From NCBI GenBank assembly GCA_036510575.1, contig DATCDR010000231.1, forward strand, positions 1 through 14,931: a stretch of 14,931 nucleotides of DNA. The letters are read 5' to 3'. Of this stretch, positions 1 to 8,988 are shown piece by piece; within the stretch, counting starts at the first letter, position 1, and every line of letters starts with the position of its first letter. A program made the translations under genes and the position numbers. Source of the stretch: DATCDR01 sp036510575. GTDB taxonomy: Bacteria > Actinomycetota > Acidimicrobiia > Acidimicrobiales > Bog-793. The notes beneath the pieces are model-generated. The model was not told the origin of the DNA, searched no databases, and saw only the letters and a list, made by a program, of their open reading frames with translations.

Positions 1-75
1 CCGACCGGTGTCGATCACGCGATGTGCCGCTTCGATCCTGAACTCGAGGGTGAACTTCCTTCTGGTAGCTCCCAT
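1..75 (-). CDS. IS3-family transposase OrfA, N-terminal 25 residues (partial)
   Basis: The ATG is at 75-73 on the minus strand and the frame stays open to the window edge. The visible residues are MGATRRKFTLEFRIEAAHRV followed by IDTGR. This RRKFT-EF--EA--V---GR pattern is the usual start of the HTH_Tnp_1 helix-turn-helix domain of IS3-family OrfA, which binds the terminal inverted repeats and is joined to the DDE catalytic OrfB by programmed frameshifting. A ribosome binding site AAAGGA lies about 7 bases upstream. Only the N-terminus is present, so the IS3 subgroup and whether the gene is intact cannot be judged. Confidence 0.72.
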   Translation of the reverse strand, partial: MGATRRKFTLEFRIEAAHRVIDTGR

Positions 76-141
76 GGGGACATCCTTTCAGTCGACGCCT
101 GCGTCGGCTTGTTGGGTGTCCACTTCTTCTGGGGAATCTCA
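1..141 (-). mobile_element. End of an IS3-family insertion sequence (partial)
   Basis: The element leaves the window on the left, so only the terminus upstream of its first gene is visible. Read on the minus strand from position 141 inward, the end begins TGAGATTCCCCAGAAG and continues into AAGTGGACACCC. The TG start, the CCCCAG block and the GTGGACAC block are what I know from many IS3-family terminal inverted repeats. About 40 bases further in, an orfA-like reading frame starts with a good ribosome binding site. The partner inverted repeat and the target duplication lie outside the window. The outer boundary at 141 is inferred from the TG terminus and could be off by a few bases. Confidence 0.65.
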
Positions 142-181
142 TTCCTACGTCGCGATGCTCAGCCCCCCAAGACGTAGCGAG

Positions 182-457
182 TTAGCCGACGACAAATCCC
201 GACGCTCCCTCAGGCGGCTCGAGCGCGACCTCAACGTCGTCGACGCGGGCGCGAGGCGGACCTGTGCGACACCACCCGAGCACACCCTCGACAGCTGTGT
301 GCGGACCCTCAAGGACAACCTCCACGCGACCGTCCGGGAGGTTGCGTGCCGACCCGAGCACCCCGGCGATCATCGCCTCGCGACGTACGCCGTCGCGAAA
401 GTAGACGCCCTGCACGAGCCCGGAAACAAGCAATCGACGCCGAACCACTTCGCTCAC
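182..457 (-). CDS. acyP: Acylphosphatase
   Basis: This is a 91-residue protein of the usual length for acylphosphatase, a small cytosolic alpha-beta sandwich enzyme that hydrolyses the carboxyl-phosphate bond of acylphosphates. The N-terminal signature VSGLVQGVYFR (residues 11-21) carries the phosphate-binding loop and the catalytic arginine R21. The second catalytic residue, N39, sits in ARNLPDGRVEVVLEG (37-51). TGPPRARVDDVEV (65-77) matches the conserved C-terminal GP-A-V--V region. The usual GWVRN reads GSARN here, a mild deviation. The start is GTG with no clear Shine-Dalgarno. A TAGGCT sequence 8-13 bases upstream could be a -10 for a leaderless message, which is weak evidence. The gene ends 41 bases from the IS3 terminus. 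Confidence 0.9.
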   Translation of the reverse strand: MSEVVRRRLLVSGLVQGVYFRDGVRREAMIAGVLGSARNLPDGRVEVVLEGPHTAVEGVLGWCRTGPPRARVDDVEVALEPPEGASGFVVG

Positions 458-490
458 ACGAATAAGCCTAGGGTTCCCAACTGGTCACGT

Positions 491-506
491 ACTTCTGAGC
501 AGAAGT
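491..506. promoter_or_regulatory. Palindrome upstream of acylphosphatase
   Basis: ACTTCTGAGCAGAAGT is a 6-bp inverted repeat around GAGC, and the symmetry extends imperfectly outward (9 of 12 positions match over 12-bp arms). It lies 34 bases upstream of the acylphosphatase GTG start. An operator for that gene is possible but I recognise no known regulator site. Confidence 0.3.
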
Positions 507-1179
507 GAGTAATGCACCCGCGTTGTAAATTCACGAATGATGAATCTCACCATCATCTGGATGCCGGAGAACGGTCTCGCTGGTGGATTCGTTGGGTGGA
601 AGCCCTACGAACCACCGAGTCAAGGATCGCTAGATGATCGAGATTCGTCATGTTTCGGGCATTGAAAGAAGCAGTCGACGATGCCGAGGCATCCCGCCTA
701 CACCTCCAAATGGGGTGCCGAGCATTGGCTCGCAGCACTGCAACAGTTCTCGACCGAAACGAACGGCCACCATGCGGCTGCACTCGTCATCGGCAGACGC
801 GGTCTCGGACACCGAGCGCGGCGATGGGAAGGCGTGACTTAACGCGAGCAGCGCATCGCGAAAAGAGCGCTACCAACTCCGTCGTGCGAGGTGTCGCGAG
901 CCATCACCCCGAGCCGGAGATCCAAAAGACAGGTGGGCAGTCGCGATCGCGGCGACCGACCCTCCCTGGCAGGCGGGCATGCTCCGGAGAAGGGGGACTG
1001 AAGACCGTTCGTGGTCGCCCGCTGTGCAGGACTCAGTTCTGCGCAGTGTTTAGGAACGTCTGGTGTCAGCCATGCGACCGAATGCCGAGTTCGCCATCTT
1101 GACCGGTCTACTCGTCAACGCTGCCAGATGTCGCCGCATAGGCCACCGCCGGAACCGAATGACCCTACCGATAAGCCTG
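507..1179. other. Long stretch without a convincing gene
   Basis: About 670 bases with no reading frame I can assign. The frames here are rich in Arg, Ser and Pro, overlap each other and lack ribosome binding sites. One frame, 681-842 on the plus strand (53 residues, beginning MPRHPAYTSKWGAEHWLAAL), has more protein-like composition but matches no family I recognise. A stop lies only 15 bases upstream of its ATG. The stretch lies between an IS-flanked acylphosphatase and the perR gene, so it may be a decayed remnant. Confidence 0.5.
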
Positions 1180-1656
1180 CTACTGACTACTGCCTAGCCG
1201 GCGATGCCAATCGTCGTCGGAGACAGTCAGATCTGCATAGCGTTGACCAGCGCAAGACGGGCAAAGGCCTCGAAAAACGATGTCGACGTCAACGAGTCGA
1301 TATCCGTGCCGTTGAGCGACGGGGATGTCGAGGGCCTGTTCGCCGGTCGGCGACACATCACGAATGTCGCCGCAACGAACGCACACCAGATGCTGATGCG
1401 GTTGGCGTGCATTTGGGTCGTACCGCTTCGGTCCGCCGCCAGCCGAGACTTCCAAGAGCTCGCCCATCGCGACTAACTCGTTCAACGTGTTGTAAACGGT
1501 GGCGAGGCTGATCTCGGGCAGACGCATTCGAGCAAGATCATGGATGGCTTCGGCGGTGAGATGGACGTGCTCGCCACGAAGCACCTCAGCTACCGCCCGC
1601 CGCTGAGCCGTGAGACGCCACCTCCGACGCTGCAGTCGTTCCAGTAATTCGGGCAC
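1180..1656 (-). CDS. perR: Fur-family peroxide-sensing repressor (PerR-like)
   Basis: This 158-residue protein has the two-domain Fur layout. The DNA-binding winged helix spans about 1-75, with RLTAQRRAV (14-22) and the recognition helix SLATVYNTLNEL (50-61). The dimerisation and metal domain follows, with two structural zinc CxxC pairs, C92/C95 and C132/C135. The regulatory metal site looks PerR-like rather than Fur-like: RYD at 78-80 supplies an aspartate where PerR has D85 and Fur has glutamate, together with H87, H89, D100 and H32. PerR senses hydrogen peroxide by iron-catalysed oxidation of these histidines. The start is GTG with a strong site (TAGGAG, 6 bases upstream). It lies 87 bases downstream of katG in the same direction, which fits control of katG. 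FurA/CatR is an equivalent name in actinobacteria. Confidence 0.9.
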   Translation of the reverse strand: MPELLERLQRRRWRLTAQRRAVAEVLRGEHVHLTAEAIHDLARMRLPEISLATVYNTLNELVAMGELLEVSAGGGPKRYDPNARQPHQHLVCVRCGDIRDVSPTGEQALDIPVAQRHGYRLVDVDIVFRGLCPSCAGQRYADLTVSDDDWHRRLGSSQ

Positions 1657-1692
1657 CGCTGCTCCTAGCTCACAGCCCGCTTCGTCGAGCGG

Positions 1693-1733
1693 CGGTCTGG
1701 TGCCCGGCTCAAGATGACCCGGGCACCAGACCG
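1693..1733 (-). terminator. Perfect 15-bp hairpin between katG and perR
   Basis: The arms at 1693-1707 and 1719-1733 are exact reverse complements (CGGTCTGGTGCCCGG on the left) with an 11-base loop. The hairpin begins 10 bases after the katG stop codon and ends 36 bases before the perR start. No U-run follows it on the minus strand, as is common for actinobacterial terminators. It could terminate or attenuate katG transcription, or protect the 3' end of the katG message, leaving perR to readthrough or to its own promoter. Confidence 0.75.
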
Positions 1734-1743
1734 ACTGCGTCGA

Positions 1744-3954
<2,211 letters not shown>

Positions 3955-4219
3955 TTCGGTCTCCCCGCTTCTCGCTGTTGCATCTCTGATGTTCGATTGT
4001 TGTTACGCCCTGGTCACTTCTAAGCCGCCGGTGCACCGCCAGGAGCATGCTGGACCCCTGCGGCCAGGTCACCTCCACGCCCCCGCGTAAAGGTTGTCGA
4101 TGTCATCCGCGAGGGGTTGCACAGGTCTCGGCCTGGCGTCTCGCTGTGGTGCGGGCGCACCTCAAGCGACCGAATAGGACCGCCCGACCAACCCTCGCCT
4201 CCGAGGGAACGGCCTAAGA

Positions 4220-4240
4220 CTAGAGCAATCACAACTCTAG
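4220..4240. promoter_or_regulatory. CTAGAG dyad upstream of katG
   Basis: CTAGAG (4220-4225) and CTCTAG (4235-4240) are inverted around nine AT-rich bases, 266 bases upstream of the katG start. The surrounding sequence is among the most AT-rich of the region. A Fur/PerR-type operator is possible, but the sequence does not match a consensus I know. Confidence 0.25.
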
Positions 4241-4251
4241 AATAAGCTCAG

Positions 4252-4270
4252 CACTGGAGTGAATCCAGTG
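4252..4270 (-). terminator. Short hairpin downstream of the EthD-like gene
   Basis: CACTGGA (4252-4258) and TCCAGTG (4264-4270) form a perfect 7-bp stem with a 5-base loop. It lies about 90 bases beyond the stop of the minus-strand gene ending at 4360, so it could terminate that transcript before katG. There is no clear U-run. Confidence 0.35.
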
Positions 4271-4359
4271 GTTTCGAGAACTCGCTCAGGCCGTCTCGCC
4301 GCACCGTCCGCATGTGCTTATCGCCATCCATCGCGCACGGCCAAACGAGGTCCTCTGGG

Positions 4360-4710
4360 TCAATTACCGCCGTCGCGCGACGGTTGCTTTGTGATCTCGG
4401 TGTAGACGTTGCGAGTCACCTTTACATGGGGGAGCAGGCGCTTCGACCAGGCGCTTGGAGGAACCATCGCCAGGTACGCCTCCGAACTCAACACCTCGCT
4501 GGACTCGAGGTCGTAGAGCGCGAGATATCGAGGCTGGCCCACTGGCGAACTCTCGAGGAGCTCAAAACGGCGCGCGGCTATGAAGCCGGGGCAGGACAGC
4601 CGTTCGGGCAGGTGCTCTTCGTCGTACCAGGCGTTGAGCTCGTCCGCGTAGCCCTCCTCGGGCTCCATCATCACGAGCAAGAGCGCACGCTTCGGATGTG
4701 CGAGTGCCAT
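4360..4710 (-). CDS. Small dimeric alpha-beta barrel protein (EthD/DUF4286-like)
   Basis: A 116-residue protein with the pattern NAWYDEEHLPERLSCPGF (26-43), followed by ARRFE and the strand RYLALYDLES (61-70). A W-YDEEH-P-----PGF motif followed by an RRYE-like strand is typical of EthD-like small ferredoxin-fold dimers, which bind or transform small organic molecules or have no known reaction. I cannot name a substrate. I chose the ATG at 4710 because GGAGGT lies 5 bases upstream and the upstream residues of the longer frame (to 4980) are antisense to the cyclase gene. It is divergent from the cyclase-family gene with 129 bases between the starts, which suggests a shared catabolic or detoxification role. 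Confidence 0.75.
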   Translation of the reverse strand: MALAHPKRALLLVMMEPEEGYADELNAWYDEEHLPERLSCPGFIAARRFELLESSPVGQPRYLALYDLESSEVLSSEAYLAMVPPSAWSKRLLPHVKVTRNVYTEITKQPSRDGGN

Positions 4711-4806
4711 GATGACCTCCACTCCGCTCGGCTTGGTCGCTCGGATGTTACTCCGGGCCGCGTCCCCCGCCAGATGGCCGCCGGCTCGGTAATGTTGGCC
4801 TTCGTG

Positions 4807-4823
4807 GCCCGGGTCGCCCGGGC
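4807..4823 (+). promoter_or_regulatory. GC hairpin just before the cyclase ribosome binding site
   Basis: GCCCGGG (4807-4813) and CCCGGGC (4817-4823) form a perfect 7-bp stem with a 3-base loop, ending 8 bases before the GGAGG of the cyclase gene. If transcribed it would fold into a very stable hairpin next to the ribosome binding site and could affect translation or mRNA stability. Confidence 0.35.
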
Positions 4824-4839
4824 GGAGTGGGGGAGGTAG

Positions 4840-5790
4840 ATGCCGACCACCGATCGCGCCCGGGGCGAGCCGCGGCCCTTCACGCGCGCCGACTTCGACG
4901 AGCTGTTCGCCTCCCGGAAGAACTGGGGACGCTGGGGCGCAGATGACCAACGAGGGGCGATCAACCTGATCGACGACCATAAGCGCCTCGCCGCGGCCTC
5001 CCTCGTCCGTAGTGGGCGCCTCGTCTCAATGTGCCGACCGTTCCCAAAGGACGTGGCGGCGAACAATCCGAGACCCGCCCTTCACTACCTCCAGCGGGTC
5101 GGCCAGGACGCCCTGGACTTCTATGGCATCAGCTATCACGGGGTCGCCGCGACGCATCTCGATGCCCTTTGCCACATGTGGCACGAGAGTGGGATGTGGA
5201 ACGGCCACGACCCTGACGAGGCGTTCGATACCGGCGGGTTCCGCTTCGGCGACGTTGAGCAGTGGGGTCAAGGGATCGTGACGCGGGGGGTCCTGTTCGA
5301 TATCCCGCGCTTACGAGGCGTGGCCTGCGTCGAACAGGACGAACCCGTGCACGGCTACGAACTCGAACGGATCTGCATCGATCGCGGCATCGAGGTCCAG
5401 GCGGGCGACGCGATCGTCGTCTACTGCGGCCGAGACGCCTGGTCGGAGAAGTACGGACAGCCCTGGGGCAGCGGTCCGAACCTTGGCCGCCCTGGACCGC
5501 GCGACCCGCGACCTGGGCTGCACGCTTCCTGTCTCGAGTTCATTCGCGACACCGACTGCTCGATTCTCGTTTGGGACATGCTCGACTTCTTGCCCAACGG
5601 ACTCGACCTCGTCCACTCTGTCCACGCGGCGATTTACATGTTCGGGCTCGCGCTCGTCGACAACGCGCAACTCCAGCCGCTTGCCGAGGCCTGCGCTGAG
5701 GAAGGCCGCGATGAGTTTCTCTTCACGATCGGGCCACTCCGGGTCCAGGGCGGAACGGGGTCACCAGTGAACCCGCTCGCTCTCTTCTGA
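4840..5790 (+). CDS. Cyclase-family (kynurenine formamidase-like) metal hydrolase
   Basis: A 316-residue protein of the cyclase family (PF04199), which includes arylformamidase KynB, isatin hydrolase and uncharacterised polyketide-cyclase-like enzymes. The metal-binding core is SYHGVAATHLDALCH (98-112); H106, D108 and H112 correspond to the THxDxxxH ligands. The second conserved block GLHASCLEFI (226-235) contains H228, a likely catalytic residue. The N-terminal NWGRWGADDQRGAINLI (28-44) and the C-terminal PLRVQGGTGSPVNPLALF are typical of a longer subfamily of about 310-330 residues. No signal peptide is seen, so it is probably cytosolic. The ATG has GGAGG 3-4 bases upstream. The substrate is unknown. 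The divergent EthD-like neighbour hints at aromatic or heterocycle metabolism, which is inference only. Confidence 0.88.
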   Translation: MPTTDRARGEPRPFTRADFDELFASRKNWGRWGADDQRGAINLIDDHKRLAAASLVRSGRLVSMCRPFPKDVAANNPRPALHYLQRVGQDALDFYGISYHGVAATHLDALCHMWHESGMWNGHDPDEAFDTGGFRFGDVEQWGQGIVTRGVLFDIPRLRGVACVEQDEPVHGYELERICIDRGIEVQAGDAIVVYCGRDAWSEKYGQPWGSGPNLGRPGPRDPRPGLHASCLEFIRDTDCSILVWDMLDFLPNGLDLVHSVHAAIYMFGLALVDNAQLQPLAEACAEEGRDEFLFTIGPLRVQGGTGSPVNPLALF

Positions 5791-5836
5791 TCAGCACGCA
5801 GCCTGGTCACCGCGCGTAACTCCGGTGCGAGTTCGC

Positions 5837-5880
5837 GATCGGGTCTGACCGCTTCTAGTAGGCCCCGACTCGATCCTCTT
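5837..5880 (+). terminator. Candidate terminator after the cyclase gene
   Basis: GATCGGGTC (5837-5845) pairs with GACTCGATC (5867-5875) over 9 bp with one G-U pair and a 21-base loop, followed by CTCTTGT. It lies 47 bases after the cyclase stop and before the secreted-protein gene. The long loop and weak T-run keep confidence low. Confidence 0.35.
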
Positions 5881-5927
5881 GTCGCGCCCTCGATTTCGAT
5901 GGCGAACTCGTTACCATCGGATGTCCA

Positions 5928-7736
5928 ATGTCCTCACATCTCGGTTGCCTCGTCGCGCGCGTCGTTGCCCTCGGCTCCCTTGCCGCAGGCATCGGAGCCC
6001 TCTCGGCGAGTACCGCCGCTGCCGCTACCACCCCTGGCCCAGCGACTTGTACGACGCAGTCGCCAACACCCTCGGCTGGCGGTCCGGCCTACTACCTGTT
6101 CGAGTCGAACGGCGCTGTCGTCTCCTGTGGCGCTGCGCCCCTTTACGGATCAAAGGCCGGCGCCAAGCTCTCGTCGCCAGTGATCGGCGGAGCCGCCACC
6201 ACCGCCGGGGCGGGCTACTGGCTCGCGACGGCCAAGGGCGCGGTGTACCCGTTCGGCAACGCCGCCTCGTTCGGCTCCCCTGTGCACATCCGGCTGAAGT
6301 CACCCATAGTTTCGTTCGTCCCAACTCCCGATGACGCCGGTTACTGGCTGGTCTCGGCCAAAGGGAACCTCTTCCACTACGGCGACGCCGGCTTTTACGG
6401 CTCGACCGTGCGCGAGCAAAAAGATGGCGCGGTCGTTGCCCTGCTCGCGACCCCAGACGGGAAGGGCTACTGGGTCGTGAGCTCAAAGGGCGTCGTCCAC
6501 CGATTCGGCGACGCCCTGCCGGTCGGATCGCTAGCGAGGCGTCGCCCGGCCGTCCTCGTCGCGGCGGCAAATCCCGATGGTCGCGGTCTCGTACTCGTTA
6601 CGAAAGATGGTGGGGTACACGTCCTCGGAACTGCGAGCTTTTACGGCTCGCTCATACACCACCGCCTCGCTCGGCCGCTCACCTCGATCGCTCCTAGTGC
6701 CGACGGCGACGGCTACCTCCTTGGAAACGCCGCGGGCAGCGTCTTTAACTACGGCGACGCCAACTTCGAGGGCTCACTCGCCACATCACCGCCGCGACGG
6801 CCAGCCGGAGTAGTCGCGATCGACCTCGTCACGCTCCCTGCCCCGGTGATCGTGCCGAGCACGCCGGCGCCGCCGAGCCCGGTTCCTCCGCCTCCGGAGG
6901 AGGTTCTTCCGCACGGCTCGTTCGGCTTTGACGTCTCCAACTTCCAGTGCGCCTCGCCCGGCTCTGCCGCAGCGTCGCCGTCGCTTCCGAGCACGTCCTC
7001 CTTCTCGGTCATCGAGGTCGCCGGTTGGCTCGACAACTCGGACAACTCCTGCCTGGCAGCGGAAGCCACGTGGGCGACTACCGCAGCCGCTGGATCCGGC
7101 GCCACGCCGTTTAGCCTGTACCTCTTCGTGAACGCTCCAGACCAGTCAGCGACAGCCACGGCACTCGATGCGAACGGTCCGGCTGGCCTGTGCGCAACAC
7201 TTGTCGCGGGTGCGCAACCCGCATGCCTTGCGTACAACTACGGCTACGAGGGGGCGGCATCAGCACTCTCGTACGCCTCGAGCGTCGGCGTCTCGGCGCC
7301 CCTGTGGTGGCTCGACGTCGAGGGCGCCAACCTCTCCCCGACCGAGTGGTCGAACTTCTCCGTCGGCCAGTACTGGTCGTCCTCGACCGCGCTGAACGAC
7401 GACACGATCCAGGGTGCGCTCGACGCGCTTCGTGCAAGTGAGTTGACCGTCGGCATCTACTCGACGAGCGTGCAGTTCCCAACGATTGCCGGAGCATTCG
7501 TTCCAACGGGTGCACAGATCCCGCTCTGGGTCGCGGGAGCACCGTGGACGAACCCTCCCTACACCGAAGGTGGGCTGGACGCCTCCTCGGTACTTAGTGA
7601 CTGGTGCGCCGGAACATCGGGGTACTCGAGTACCTACCCGAGCGACATCTTCGCGGGCGGAGTGCCGTGGCTGTTGCAAGAAACGCCCGGTAGCGAGGCC
7701 TCTCCGTACGGTATCGATCCCGACTTTGCGTGCTGA
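5928..7736 (+). CDS. Secreted protein: six propeller-like repeats fused to a GH25-like domain
   Basis: This 602-residue protein has a signal peptide (hydrophobic 8-27, cleavage likely near residue 33 after TAAAA). Six repeats of about 40 residues cover roughly 52-300, each around GYWLV---G-V--FGDA-FYGS (for example 138-159). Repeats of this kind are common in secreted acidimicrobial proteins and probably form beta-propeller blades. A Pro-rich linker (303-327) leads to a TIM-barrel-like domain (332-602) resembling GH25 or DUF1906 muramidase-like domains. It has GFDVSNFQ with D335, WWLDVEG with D463 and E465 in the GH25-type DxE arrangement, GIYSTSVQF, and a closing GIDPDF with D597. I infer a cell-wall-associated peptidoglycan hydrolase or binder. 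The start ATG lacks a clear ribosome binding site; TACCAT at 5912-5917 could be a -10 for a near-leaderless message. Confidence 0.85.
   Translation: MSSHLGCLVARVVALGSLAAGIGALSASTAAAATTPGPATCTTQSPTPSAGGPAYYLFESNGAVVSCGAAPLYGSKAGAKLSSPVIGGAATTAGAGYWLATAKGAVYPFGNAASFGSPVHIRLKSPIVSFVPTPDDAGYWLVSAKGNLFHYGDAGFYGSTVREQKDGAVVALLATPDGKGYWVVSSKGVVHRFGDALPVGSLARRRPAVLVAAANPDGRGLVLVTKDGGVHVLGTASFYGSLIHHRLARPLTSIAPSADGDGYLLGNAAGSVFNYGDANFEGSLATSPPRRPAGVVAIDLVTLPAPVIVPSTPAPPSPVPPPPEEVLPHGSFGFDVSNFQCASPGSAAASPSLPSTSSFSVIEVAGWLDNSDNSCLAAEATWATTAAAGSGATPFSLYLFVNAPDQSATATALDANGPAGLCATLVAGAQPACLAYNYGYEGAASALSYASSVGVSAPLWWLDVEGANLSPTEWSNFSVGQYWSSSTALNDDTIQGALDALRASELTVGIYSTSVQFPTIAGAFVPTGAQIPLWVAGAPWTNPPYTEGGLDASSVLSDWCAGTSGYSSTYPSDIFAGGVPWLLQETPGSEASPYGIDPDFAC
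6081..6827 (+). repeat. Six tandem propeller-like protein repeats
   Basis: The repeats are clear at protein level and diverged at DNA level. Cores begin at residues 54 (AYYLF), 96 (GYWLA), 138 (GYWLV), 180 (GYWVV), 220 (GLVLV) and 262 (GYLLG), a period of 40-42 residues. Each ends in a Gly-Ser turn (YGS, FGS, VGS or EGS). Copies 2-4 are closest to consensus, while the first and fifth have drifted most. Confidence 0.8.
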
Positions 7737-7958
7737 GAGTGCCAAGAAAGCACCAGGAAACATGGGCTCTGGCGACAGCGTGCTCAAACGCCGCGAGGCG
7801 TGACATCGAATCCCCTGACGGTCTCAAATCCGTCGAGAGCCGAGATTCCTCACGCCACTACAACGTTGAGCATCACGCTCAAACCAAGTCCGACCCAACT
7901 GCCTTGCGAGAACGACACAGGGACTAGCCAGCCACGGTCTCAATTGGTAACTTCGAGC

Positions 7959-8891
7959 GTGTCCACGTATTGGCCCGCAGTGTCTTACGACTCATGGAAC
8001 GAGACGTGTGACACGCTCCACGCGCACACTCAGGTCCTCGGAAAGCTGGCGGTGGCCCTCGCCCCTCCAGAGCCCCAACTCCAGCACGCTGCCCTCCGCC
8101 TGACTGCCCGAGGATGGGAGACCGCATCCCTACCAGCGCCCGATGGCTCCGGTGCCCTCGTCGTCACCCTTGACCTGCGGACCCATGAAGCGACAGTCGA
8201 GCACAGCGGTGGGCGCTCCGAGCGGGTCCCTCTCGCCCCAGACCGACCTGTCGGAGAAGTCACCCGCCAGGTCCTTGCCGCCTGCTCCGCGCTCGGCGGG
8301 CCCGTAACGATCGATCCGACGCCTCAGGAAGTCCCCTGGACCGTGCCCCTTGACGAGGACGGCGACCACACCCGCTACGAAACCGGCAGGGTTGAGTCCT
8401 ACTTTGCCGCCGCTACTCAGGCCGCTCTGATTCTGGCCGCCTTCCGCGCCCCCTTCCGCGGCAGGTCGACGCCTGTCAACGCCTGGTGGGGATCCTTCGA
8501 CCTGGCCACAAACCTCTTCTCAGGACAGCGAGCCGACCCGCCCTCGGCAGACTTCATTACGCGGAATGCTATGGACGCCGAGGAGGTGGCAGTGGGCTGG
8601 TGGCCGGGCGACGCCCGCTACGGGCGGGCGGCCTTCTACGCCTACGCCCATCCGAAGCAGGCCGGATTCGCTGGGGCGACTATGGATCCCGCGTCGACTC
8701 GCTGGGACGAGGTACTCGGGGAGTACATACTCGACTGGGACGACGTCCGCGCTTTACCGGACCCGCAGGCCGCAGCACTAGCTTTCGCCAGGTCGGTCTT
8801 CCGACATGCATGCCAGGTCTGCGACTGGGACCCCGATCTGGCCGCTACCGCCGAGGCACATCCGCCGCCCGTCTCGTACAAAGCGCCGTGA
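7959..8891 (+). CDS. DUF5996 family protein
   Basis: This is a 310-residue protein of the DUF5996 family; no function is established to my knowledge. The family pattern begins YWPAVSYDSWNETCDTLHAH and continues QVLGKLAVAL, LTARGW, VPLDEDGDHTRYE, NAWWGSFDLATNLFSG, the GWWPGDARYGRAAFYAYAHP block and GEYILDWDDVR near the end. These are the landmarks I recall for the family. I place the start at GTG 7959, just before the conserved YWPA, because the longer frame back to GTG 7800 adds 53 residues of unconserved Ser/Thr/Pro-rich sequence. TTG 7944 is another option. No start has a strong ribosome binding site. There are no membrane segments or signal peptide. Confidence 0.82.
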   Translation: MSTYWPAVSYDSWNETCDTLHAHTQVLGKLAVALAPPEPQLQHAALRLTARGWETASLPAPDGSGALVVTLDLRTHEATVEHSGGRSERVPLAPDRPVGEVTRQVLAACSALGGPVTIDPTPQEVPWTVPLDEDGDHTRYETGRVESYFAAATQAALILAAFRAPFRGRSTPVNAWWGSFDLATNLFSGQRADPPSADFITRNAMDAEEVAVGWWPGDARYGRAAFYAYAHPKQAGFAGATMDPASTRWDEVLGEYILDWDDVRALPDPQAAALAFARSVFRHACQVCDWDPDLAATAEAHPPPVSYKAP

Positions 8892-8944
8892 CGCGGAAAG
8901 CTCCGACTCGGAACAGATGTCCTAAGTAGAGAGCGCCGTCGAGC

Positions 8945-8978
8945 AGACGATCACCGACGACCGGAACACCAATCGTCT
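8945..8978. terminator. Inverted repeat between convergent genes
   Basis: AGACGAT (8945-8951) and ATCGTCT (8972-8978) are a perfect 7-bp inverted repeat with a 20-base loop. It lies between the ends of the DUF5996 gene (plus) and the small HTH gene (minus). It could serve as a bidirectional terminator, but the long loop makes this weak. Confidence 0.25.
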
Positions 8979-8988
8979 AGCGACCGGA

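Larger units (their letters stand above)
3955..4359. promoter_or_regulatory. katG upstream region
   Basis: About 400 bases between the katG start and the stop of the next gene, both on the minus strand. It should contain the katG promoter and PerR sites. I see no confident -35/-10 pair or canonical PerR box. Two dyads are listed separately. A 70-codon frame at 4020-4232 lacks domain signal and is not called. Confidence 0.4.

Noticed and set aside
8..508. Plus-strand frame of 166 codons covering the acylphosphatase gene
   Set aside because: It lies antisense to the IS3 orfA start and to a clear acylphosphatase, and its composition is not protein-like.
537..556. ATGATG/CATCAT inverted repeat
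   Set aside because: Six base pairs of simple sequence with no gene context; expected by chance.
4820..4838. GGCGGAG-rich sequence resembling the tRNA-Ser 3' end, considered as a second att site
   Set aside because: Similarity is limited to a 7-base match plus purine richness and is explained by the cyclase ribosome binding site.
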